From an uncultured Collinsella sp. (GTDB taxonomy: Bacteria > Actinomycetota > Coriobacteriia > Coriobacteriales > Coriobacteriaceae), in NCBI GenBank assembly GCA_958435545.1, contig CAUBGU010000025.1:1-18466 (forward strand): a DNA stretch of 18,466 bases, given 5' to 3'. Position 1 is the stretch's first letter. Each line of letters begins with the position of its first letter. The notes under the pieces were generated by a model. It was not told where the DNA came from. It did no database searches and saw only the letters and a program-made list of their open reading frames with translations. Positions 1 through 5,722 of the stretch are shown in pieces. Both the position numbers and the translations under genes were made by a program.

Positions 1-2
1 GC

Positions 3-164
3 GCCGAATGCTCGCCATCGAAATTTATCGATGACCTATTTCAGACTGTAATGGGTGCTCAATGCAGGCCAACCAGAGGGACGATTCAAGCGGAAGCAAG
101 CCCTCGCAATAGCGGAGAACCGGCAACTCAAAGCAGCGGCCTAAGCGAAGCGGCTGCGAAATAA
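3..164 (+). CDS. 3' end of an unidentified prophage gene (partial)
   Basis: An open frame runs in from the left edge and ends at TAA 162-164, giving 53 residues. The end of the product is polar and rich in Ser, Ala, Glu and Thr, like the loose C-terminal tail of a larger protein. No domain is recognisable from this fragment. A strong hairpin with a T-rich tail begins 11 nt after the stop, which is the main support for a real gene end here. The stretch is more AT-rich near its start than the genes that follow, so it may be a late-acquired or moron-type gene. It could also be a chance frame, since only 162 bases are visible. Confidence 0.4.
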   Translation, partial: AECSPSKFIDDLFQTVMGAQCRPTRGTIQAEASPRNSGEPATQSSGLSEAAAK

Positions 165-174
165 CAGAAACATC

Positions 175-205
175 GAAGGCGTGCTGCGGCGCGCCTTCTT
201 CCTTT
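175..205 (+). terminator. Intrinsic terminator after the first gene fragment
   Basis: A 10-bp stem (175-184 with 189-198, one G-T wobble) encloses a TGCG tetraloop and is followed by TTCCTTT. It lies 11 nt after the TAA of the upstream fragment. It implies that the genes from 283 onward need their own promoter or antitermination. In 206-282 the only weak candidate is a TACGAT -10 at 244-249 without a convincing -35. Confidence 0.65.
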
Positions 206-282
206 GCGCCCATCAAAGCGGCTCGGCAATCTCACGGCGCTAATACGATGGCGGCACATTCCCCGACAAGAGAGGAGTCCGC

Positions 283-609
283 ATGGACACTGAGGAAGAC
301 ACGCCGCGCCCCAACGATCTTCAAGATGGCACCATGGCCGAGGTCAACGCCCTGCGCGATCTGCTGTCGCAGATCGGCGACCCCGACGCGGCGCACGACG
401 CGGGCGTTATCGACGATGACGAGTACGCTGAGCGGAAGGCGCGAAAGCTCGCCTACACCGCGGCGCTCGCCGCCTACGACAGTGGCGAGACGCTCGACGT
501 GCCGGCGCTGCTCGACCAGATGCGCGAGCGGGCGTCGCAGCCGACGCAGACCGAGCAGAACACGGCAAACATCGACTACCTGCTCATGACGGTCGGAGGT
601 GACCAGTAA
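283..609 (+). CDS. Small hypothetical phage protein upstream of XkdX
   Basis: A 108-residue acidic protein, predicted soluble, with no transmembrane segment. The ATG at 283 has a good ribosome site (AGAGGAG at 271-277, 5 nt spacer). The first part (about residues 10-75) looks helical, with a D-D-D-E-Y turn after residue 40, and the tail is Gln/Thr-rich. I do not recognise a named family. The stop TAA overlaps the next start (TAATG at 607-611), so it is probably translationally coupled to the XkdX-type gene. In many phages of Gram-positive hosts, small proteins in this position sit between the tail-fibre genes and the lysis cassette and are tail-associated. That role is inferred from position only. 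Confidence 0.7.
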   Translation: MDTEEDTPRPNDLQDGTMAEVNALRDLLSQIGDPDAAHDAGVIDDDEYAERKARKLAYTAALAAYDSGETLDVPALLDQMRERASQPTQTEQNTANIDYLLMTVGGDQ

Positions 610-776
610 TGCCGACGAAGAAGACCGACGAGCACTCCAAGCACTTCGCACGCGTCAAGAAGTACTACGACCGACCTCTTTGGAGCAAGGCGCGAGTACA
701 CAAGGCCGTCGAGTGCAAGTGGATCACCGCCGACGAGTACAAGGAGATCACCGGCGAGGAGTACACGGCCGAATAG
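609..776 (+). CDS. XkdX family phage protein
   Basis: A 55-residue protein translated from the ATG at 609 with GGAGGTGA at 595-602 (6 nt spacer). The second half carries the XkdX signature: a Trp, then a run leading to K-A/V-V-E, then W-I-T-x-D-E-Y-K-E-I-T-G-E-E-Y near the C-terminus. XkdX is named from the Bacillus PBSX prophage, where tiny proteins of this kind lie at the end of the tail gene block just before the holin and endolysin. Its biochemical role is not established. The TAATG overlap with the upstream gene and the 20-nt gap to the next gene place it inside one late operon. The short length is normal for the family. Confidence 0.82.
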   Translation: MPTKKTDEHSKHFARVKKYYDRPLWSKARVHKAVECKWITADEYKEITGEEYTAE

Positions 777-796
777 GCGGAAGGAGGGCGCCCAGG

Positions 797-1210
797 ATGG
801 AAGTGCTCAAGCTTTTTGCGCCTTACGGACCGGCTTGGCTTGGAGGCGTGCTCCTGACGCTCGTTGCGTTCTACTTCGGGAGACAGTTTCTCGAGGAGTA
901 CAAACGCCAAAACCAGCGGAAAGGCGAGCTCGACCTGAAGCGCGAGGAGCGTAAGCAGGCCGAAGTCGACGAGAGGGCGCAGCGCGACCGCGAGCGGTCC
1001 CAGATGGAGGGGCGCATCGCCGCCCAGATGGAGCGCAGCAACACCCTGATCGAAGGAATGAAAACGCTCATGGAGTCGGTCGTCGCGTCAAATGACGTCC
1101 TCCACGCGGATTTGGTCCACAGCCAGGCGAGAAGCCAGGGAATGGCGGAGAAGGTCGACCACATCTGCGACCGCGTCGACCTGATCTACAGCAAGGAATC
1201 CGACAGATAG
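797..1210 (+). CDS. Membrane-anchored coiled-coil protein of the phage lysis module
   Basis: 137 residues from the ATG at 797, chosen because AAGGAGG at 781-787 sits 9 nt upstream. The frame is open further 5' but would overlap the XkdX gene. Residues about 8-28 form one hydrophobic helix (Ala/Trp/Leu/Val rich, ending at Y-F-G-R). Residues about 32-125 are highly charged and heptad-like, suggesting a long coiled coil facing the cytoplasm. XhlA-type lysis accessory proteins also combine a coiled coil with one membrane helix, but with the helix at the C-terminus; here the order is reversed. The position before a holin and an amidase supports a role in lysis, for example as a holin partner. A tail-assembly or unrelated membrane role is possible. 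Confidence 0.7.
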   Translation: MEVLKLFAPYGPAWLGGVLLTLVAFYFGRQFLEEYKRQNQRKGELDLKREERKQAEVDERAQRDRERSQMEGRIAAQMERSNTLIEGMKTLMESVVASNDVLHADLVHSQARSQGMAEKVDHICDRVDLIYSKESDR

Positions 1211-1220
1211 GAGCAATCGA

Positions 1221-1526
1221 ATGACAGAGATCCAGGCGGGCCTCACGGTATGCACGGTGCTGGTCGTGCCGTACATCGTGCAGGCCATCAAGACGAAGGC
1301 GATGACGGGCAATGTCGCCCGCTGGACGGCCATCGCCGTCTCGGCGGGATGCGGCGCCCTCACGGCCATGTCGGGCGGCGTACCGACCGAACCCTCGGCA
1401 TGGGTTACGTCCATCTTCGCCGCGGTAGGCGGCGTGCAGGTGGCCTATGCGGCCTTCAAATCGGTCGGCATCACGGACAAATGGCTGGACGCCCTGCTGG
1501 CGCTCGGCGACATCAAGGAGGACTAA
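1221..1526 (+). CDS. Putative holin, small three-helix membrane protein
   Basis: A 101-residue protein with three hydrophobic segments at about residues 7-24, 35-52 and 59-79, and a short charged C-terminal tail ending K-E-D. Start ATG 1221 has AGGAG at 1209-1213 (7 nt spacer). Size, three-helix layout and position directly before an amidase endolysin match class I holins, which accumulate in the cytoplasmic membrane and open it so the endolysin can reach peptidoglycan. I cannot place it in a named holin family by sequence. The TAATG overlap (1524-1528) couples it to the endolysin. The alternative is a small phage membrane protein that is not a holin. Confidence 0.7.
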   Translation: MTEIQAGLTVCTVLVVPYIVQAIKTKAMTGNVARWTAIAVSAGCGALTAMSGGVPTEPSAWVTSIFAAVGGVQVAYAAFKSVGITDKWLDALLALGDIKED

Positions 1527-2590
1527 TGGCAGACTTCGCAAACGTCCAACCGGACGAGTACAAGCTTCTGGGGCGCAACTTCTCCGCAGGCCGCCCGTTC
1601 GGCATCAAGGGCGTGACCATCCACCACATGGCCGGCGACCTCAACGCCGGCCAGTGCAACGGCATCTGGGGCGCCAACGGCTGCTCGGCGCACTACTCGG
1701 TCGACCGCAACGGCTACATCGTGCAGCACGTCAACGACACCGACCGCGCCTACGCCTGCGGCGACGGAATCGGCACCGGACGCGGCAACGACACGACCAT
1801 CTCCATCGAGCACGCGAACAGCGGCAGCAACCCGTGGACGGTCCACGAGAAGGCCATCGAGAGCGGCGCGCACCTCGTGGCGGCCCTGTGCCTATACTAC
1901 GGCCTTGGTCGCCCCGAGTGGTGCAAGAACGTGTTCCCGCACCGCTACTGGAGCGCCACGGCTTGCCCCGGCGAGCTTGCGGGCTCCCAGCGCGACCATT
2001 ACATGCAGCGCGCCCAGGCGTGGTACGACGCGATGAAGGGCGGCAAGGCGCCAGCCCCCTCCGCCGCCGCTAAGCCTGCCGCGGCAAAGCCCGCTCAGGC
2101 GGCATCTGGCGGCTTCACGAAGGCATCTGGCAAGCGCATCCCCGTCCACTACTCCCTCCACCTCAAGGGCGGCGGCTGGCTGGACGAGGTGATCGACTTC
2201 GGCGCCGGGGACAACGGCTTCGCGGGATACCCGTGCCGACAGCACGACCTCCTTTGCGCCCGAGTTGATCGCGGTACGCTCAAGTATCAGGTTCACACAA
2301 TCGAGGACGGCTGGCTCGATTACGTTTCCAAGGGCGACCGCAACGATACCGTCAACGGCTGCGCCGGAATCGCCGACCACACCATCGACGGCGTGCGCAT
2401 GTACTACGTGACCCCGGGCGGCGAGGAGTACAAGCAGGCGTGGTATCGCTCGCAGACCACCGTGCGCCCCGGATGGCTCGATACCGTGTGCGACGACGGC
2501 TCCACGTACGGCGGCGACGACTACGCCGGTTTCTACGGCGAGCCGCTCGACCGGCTCCAGGTCTGTGTCACCGACGGCAACCCGTACTAG
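1526..2590 (+). CDS. Phage endolysin: N-acetylmuramoyl-L-alanine amidase (Amidase_2) with three GWLD/ChW-like repeats
   Basis: 354 residues, cutting the bond between the MurNAc lactyl group and L-Ala of peptidoglycan. Residues about 15-170 are an Amidase_2/PGRP-type domain. The zinc ligands by family pattern are H33 (in T-I-H-H), H139 (F-P-H-R) and C147 (T-A-C-P-G). Residues about 174-195 are an Ala/Pro/Lys linker. Residues about 205-350 contain three units of 45-50 residues, each centred on G-W-L-D (217-220, 262-265, 316-319) followed by an Ala-Gly turn and a beta strand. This resembles clostridial hydrophobic W (ChW) repeats and probably binds the cell wall. Start ATG 1526 overlaps the holin stop and has AAGGAGG at 1515-1521. 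The frame is open upstream but the ribosome site fixes this start. No signal peptide is present, so export depends on the holin. Confidence 0.92.
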   Translation: MADFANVQPDEYKLLGRNFSAGRPFGIKGVTIHHMAGDLNAGQCNGIWGANGCSAHYSVDRNGYIVQHVNDTDRAYACGDGIGTGRGNDTTISIEHANSGSNPWTVHEKAIESGAHLVAALCLYYGLGRPEWCKNVFPHRYWSATACPGELAGSQRDHYMQRAQAWYDAMKGGKAPAPSAAAKPAAAKPAQAASGGFTKASGKRIPVHYSLHLKGGGWLDEVIDFGAGDNGFAGYPCRQHDLLCARVDRGTLKYQVHTIEDGWLDYVSKGDRNDTVNGCAGIADHTIDGVRMYYVTPGGEEYKQAWYRSQTTVRPGWLDTVCDDGSTYGGDDYAGFYGEPLDRLQVCVTDGNPY

Positions 2591-2591
2591 C

Positions 2592-2681
2592 ATGATCGCG
2601 TTGGCATTCGTGCTCGGCGCGCTCTTCGGCGGCACCGTGGCGACAATCGGGCTCTGCATCGTGAGCATCAACCGGCGCTAG
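2592..2681 (+). CDS. Possible 29-residue single-pass membrane peptide (DUF3789-like)
   Basis: A short frame starts one base after the endolysin stop (TAGcATG) and ends just before the operon terminator. The product is almost entirely one hydrophobic helix (Leu/Ala/Gly/Val/Ile with a G-A-L-F-G-G turn) ending in Asn-Arg-Arg. It resembles the tiny DUF3789-type membrane peptides found at the end of phage lysis cassettes. There is no clear Shine-Dalgarno, so translation would depend on reinitiation after the endolysin. Its function is unknown; it could be a second holin or antiholin. It could also be a chance frame. Confidence 0.45.
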   Translation: MIALAFVLGALFGGTVATIGLCIVSINRR

Positions 2682-2686
2682 CCGCG

Positions 2687-2718
2687 GCCCGCTCGGGTTA
2701 TACCGGGCGGGCTTTTTT
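2687..2718 (+). terminator. Intrinsic terminator closing the prophage late operon
   Basis: A 10-bp GC-rich stem (2687-2696 with 2703-2712, one G-T wobble) and a 6-base loop are followed by six T residues at 2713-2718. It lies 5 nt after the last small frame and about 100 nt after the endolysin stop. It should insulate the P-type ATPase from phage late transcription. Confidence 0.88.
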
Positions 2719-2750
2719 CTCGAGAAAAGATGACGCTACGCCGCCCGTGG

Positions 2751-2756
2751 TATCCT
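2751..2756 (+). promoter_or_regulatory. Possible -10 element for the P-type ATPase leader
   Basis: TATCCT at 2751-2756 is the best -10 match between the phage terminator and the ATPase. The only -35-like hexamer (ATGACG at 2730-2735) is 15 nt away, shorter than ideal. Initiation near 2763 would put the first leader base just before the 5' strand of the long-range stem described in the next entry. The call is weak. Confidence 0.3.
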
Positions 2757-2765
2757 TAGCAGCAC

Positions 2766-2867
2766 GACGGTCCCAACGGCGCAGATCTCGGTTCTAGAAT
2801 CTAGGCAGACGGGGCACCATCGAACGTAAGACCGTCCGAACCTCGCATGGTCCGGGCGGTTTTTCTT
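2766..2867 (+). promoter_or_regulatory. Candidate attenuator/riboswitch-like leader with terminator stem
   Basis: Two competing RNA stems can be drawn. Stem A is a perfect 7-bp pairing of GACGGTC (2766-2772) with GACCGTC (2830-2836), enclosing about 57 nt. Stem B is terminator-like: ACCGTCCG (2831-2838) pairs with CGGGCGGT (2853-2860, one G-T), followed by TTTTTCTT (2860-2867). They share bases 2831-2836, so they exclude each other, as in transcription-attenuating leaders. The ATPase start follows about 30 nt later. The enclosed part does not match any riboswitch consensus I can recall. The simpler reading is that stem B alone is a terminator for an upstream transcript. Confidence 0.4.
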
Positions 2868-2895
2868 ATACCGACGCGACGTGATGGGACGTGGT

Positions 2896-5619
2896 ATGGC
2901 AGCAACGGATATCGAGCGCGGACTCTCGACCGCCGAGGTCGAGGAGCGCATCGCCGCCGGTAAAATCAACCGCAACATGGAGCTCAAGACCAAGTCGGTC
3001 AAAGAGCTCATCATCGAGAACCTCTGCACGCTGTTCAATTTGATCAACGTGATCTTGGCGTTCCTGGTCATTTTGACCGGTTCGTTTAAGAATCTGACGT
3101 TCCTGTTCGTGGTGTTCCTCAATACCGCCATTGGCGTCATTCAGTCCATGCGTTCCAAGAAGATGGTCGATAAGCTCACGCTGCTGACCTCCAAGAAGGC
3201 CATCGCGGTGCGCGACGGCGCCGAGGTGGAGCTCGACTTGGACCAGATCGTGCTCGACGACATCATCCGCCTGGGGCGCGGCGACCAGATTCCCGCTGAC
3301 GCCGTGGTGGTTTCGGGCGAGGCGCTCGTGAACGAGAGCCTGCTGACGGGCGAGAGCGACCTTATTAAGAAGCAGCCCGGTTCCGAGCTCATGAGCGGCA
3401 GTTTTATCGACTCGGGCCTGCTGCGCGCTCGCGTGATCCATGTCGGCGCCGACAACTACGTGGCTAAGATCAATAACGAGGCCAAATACGTCAAAAAGGT
3501 CAATTCCGAGATCATGAACGCGCTTAACGCCATCGTGCGCTTTGCGAGCATCATCATGATCCCGCTCGGTTTGGCGTTGTTTGCCTCGAGTGTGAGCGAG
3601 CTGTGGGATGCCGCGGGAACCCCGGGCGATAGCGCGCTTTCGTGGTGCTTCTCCGAGCTGTTGGCTGGTCATGTGCCTTCGTCGGCGCTGCTGTCCACGG
3701 TGGGTGCCCTGCTGGGCATGATCCCGCAAGGCCTGGTGCTGCTGACCTCGTCGGTGCTCGCCATCGCCACGGTGCGCCTGGCCCGCCGCAAGGTGCTGGC
3801 ACAGCAGCTCTACTGCATCGAGACACTCGCTCGCGTCGACGTGCTGTGCCTGGACAAGACGGGCACCATCACGTCGGGCCGTATGGAGGTCGAGGGCACG
3901 TATCCGCTGCCGGTTGAGGGCGTGAGTCTAGGCGCCGGCCCGGACGAGGCGGCCGTTCCCGTCGATACCACGGTGCTCGATTTTGCGCTGGCTAACGTCG
4001 CGCGTGCGACTTCGGCCGATGCCAACGAGACCTGCCAGGCGCTTCTCAACTATTACGCCGACCGCCCGGTCGAGGTGTCTGAGCCGCTGTCGGTCATTCC
4101 GTTCTCGTCCTCCAAAAAGTGGAGCGGCGCGTCGTTTGCGCAGGGCTCCTATGTGATGGGTGCGGCGCAGTTTGTGCTCTCTGATCGTGTGTTTTCGCAG
4201 GTCGAGAACCGTGTCGCCGAGCTTGCCGATACCTGCCGCGTGCTCGTGGTGGCGCGCGTGGACGGCTTTACGCCCGATGGGGATATGGTGGGCGAGGCCG
4301 AGCCCGTGGGCTTTGTGACCATCCGCGACGAGATTCGTACCTCGGCGGCCGAGACCATCGGCTACTTTAACGAGCAGGGCGTGACCCTCAACGTGATCAG
4401 TGGCGACGACCCGCGTACGGTGTCGTCGATCGCGCGCGTGGTGGGCGTGCCGGGGGCGGACGCTTATGTGGACGCCACGACGCTCGATACACCGGCCAAG
4501 CTTGATGCCGCAGTGGACCGCTACCATGTCTTTGGTCGTGTGACCCCGCAGCAGAAGCGCGAGCTCGTGCAGGCGCTCAAGCGCCGCGAGCACACCGTGG
4601 CCATGACGGGCGACGGCGTCAACGACGTGCTGGCGCTCAAGGAGGCCGACTGCTCCGTGGCCATGGCGGCCGGCTCCGATGCCGCGCGTAACGTGGCCGA
4701 AATCGTACTCGTCGACAACGATTTTGCCTCGATGCCCGCCGTGGTGGCCGAGGGCCGTCGCTCCATCAACAACCTGCAGCGTTCGGCCTCACTGTTCCTG
4801 ACCAAGACGCTGTTCTCGATGGGCCTGGCGGCGCTGTGTATCGCGCTGCCGCCGTACCCCTTCGAGCCCATCCAGATGACGCTCATTAACTTCTTCTGCA
4901 TCGGCGCGCCGGGCTTTGTGTTGGGCCTGGAGCCCAACAATGCTCGTGTGAAGGGTGCGTTTTTGAGCAACGTACTCAAGCGTGCACTGCCGGCGTCGAT
5001 TGCGGTCATTTTGGCTGCGGCGCTCGATATCTTTGTGGCGCGCGTGTTTGGCTTTAGCCAGCTCACGCTGTCTACGATGTGCCTGCTTACGTCGTGCGCG
5101 GCGAGCGTCAGCCTAATCTTGCGCATCTCGCAGCCTCTCACGCCCTTACGTGTGGTGCTCTTTGTGTTTGTAGTCGCCGGCATCCTGGTGGGCGTTATCG
5201 GATTCCCGGAGCTGCTGTCTATTGCCAACCTGTCGATGGGCCAGATGGTTATCTTGGCTGTTATCGTGGTCTTTACCTGCTCGGTGTTCTTTAAGCTCGC
5301 CACGATGATGGATTCGCTCAAGCCGCGTCGTCGTCATGCCGCAACTGGTTTTGGCCGCGGTGTGCGCGTCCGCCTGGGTCGCGGTGGCGGCAAGGTGAGC
5401 TCGACGGGCTCGACGGCCGAACGTTTTGCCAAGCGCGTCGCCGCCGACATGGCGCAGCGCCGCGAAGATCGCACCGCTCGCGAGGCCGAGGCCCGCGCAC
5501 TCGAGGGCGTGGCCCAGGCCCAGCCCAAGAAAAAGAAGAGTACCGTAGCTAAGCGCTCTCGTGTGACCAAGTCCGCCCAAGGCATCAAAGTCTCGATGCC
5601 AAGCAAAAAGAAGAAGTAG
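2896..5619 (+). CDS. P-type cation-transporting ATPase, CtpE/Exp7-like
   Basis: 907 residues from ATG 2896, which has a weak GGGA about 7 nt upstream; ATG 2884 and GTG 2881 are alternative starts. It is an ATP-driven cation pump of the cytoplasmic membrane. Motifs in order: an N-terminal cytoplasmic stretch, membrane helices 1-2 (about 45-82), actuator loop T-G-E-S (151-154), helices 3-4 with G-M-I-P-Q-G-L (274-280), phosphorylation site D320-K-T-G-T, ATP-site K-W-S-G-A (408-412), hinge T-G-D-G-V-N-D (571-577), then six helices from about 632 to 798. The N-terminal F-N-L-I-N region and overall layout resemble mycobacterial CtpE and streptococcal Exp7; CtpE is reported to import Ca2+. The ion here is not proven. 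Unusual are Gln278 in the helix-4 ion site and a basic C-terminal tail of about 100 residues ending in four lysines. Confidence 0.88.
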   Translation: MAATDIERGLSTAEVEERIAAGKINRNMELKTKSVKELIIENLCTLFNLINVILAFLVILTGSFKNLTFLFVVFLNTAIGVIQSMRSKKMVDKLTLLTSKKAIAVRDGAEVELDLDQIVLDDIIRLGRGDQIPADAVVVSGEALVNESLLTGESDLIKKQPGSELMSGSFIDSGLLRARVIHVGADNYVAKINNEAKYVKKVNSEIMNALNAIVRFASIIMIPLGLALFASSVSELWDAAGTPGDSALSWCFSELLAGHVPSSALLSTVGALLGMIPQGLVLLTSSVLAIATVRLARRKVLAQQLYCIETLARVDVLCLDKTGTITSGRMEVEGTYPLPVEGVSLGAGPDEAAVPVDTTVLDFALANVARATSADANETCQALLNYYADRPVEVSEPLSVIPFSSSKKWSGASFAQGSYVMGAAQFVLSDRVFSQVENRVAELADTCRVLVVARVDGFTPDGDMVGEAEPVGFVTIRDEIRTSAAETIGYFNEQGVTLNVISGDDPRTVSSIARVVGVPGADAYVDATTLDTPAKLDAAVDRYHVFGRVTPQQKRELVQALKRREHTVAMTGDGVNDVLALKEADCSVAMAAGSDAARNVAEIVLVDNDFASMPAVVAEGRRSINNLQRSASLFLTKTLFSMGLAALCIALPPYPFEPIQMTLINFFCIGAPGFVLGLEPNNARVKGAFLSNVLKRALPASIAVILAAALDIFVARVFGFSQLTLSTMCLLTSCAASVSLILRISQPLTPLRVVLFVFVVAGILVGVIGFPELLSIANLSMGQMVILAVIVVFTCSVFFKLATMMDSLKPRRRHAATGFGRGVRVRLGRGGGKVSSTGSTAERFAKRVAADMAQRREDRTAREAEARALEGVAQAQPKKKKSTVAKRSRVTKSAQGIKVSMPSKKKK

Positions 5620-5676
5620 CTACGCGCCCTGGCGATGTTGAATTGGTGCCTTGTTCCTGTGGGGCCGTGGCGATGT

Positions 5677-5682
5677 TATGCT
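5677..5682 (+). promoter_or_regulatory. Possible -10 for the zinc-ribbon gene
   Basis: TATGCT at 5677-5682 lies about 40 nt before the GTG start of the zinc-ribbon gene, giving a leader of roughly 34 nt. No good -35 is present at 16-18 nt; TTGTTC at 5651-5656 is 20 nt away. The 102-bp gap after the ATPase has no clear terminator. Confidence 0.3.
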
Positions 5683-5722
5683 CTAACCTCGATTGTTTGA
5701 ATTGCTTCGAAAAGAGGATGCC

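Noticed and set aside
232..651. 139-codon minus-strand frame across the first phage genes
   Set aside because: It overlaps two plus-strand genes that have ribosome sites and coupled stop/start codons; the product is Arg/Val-rich without a domain.
2786..2820. tRNA-like look (GGTTC near 2790 and GGGGCACCA near 2811), a possible tRNA att site
   Set aside because: The T-loop would be too long and no matching 5' acceptor strand exists within 90 bases upstream; no D-arm or anticodon arm can be drawn.
2805..2825. T-box-like GGGGCACCA element
   Set aside because: The T-box core UGG preceding NACC is missing, the leader is too short, and the downstream gene is not an aminoacyl-tRNA or amino-acid gene.
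2766..2840. yybP-ykoY (Mn2+) riboswitch before the P-type ATPase
   Set aside because: The 3' part (GTAAGACCGT) slightly resembles the conserved AAGACC side, but the required GGGGAGUAG side is absent, so I do not assign the class.
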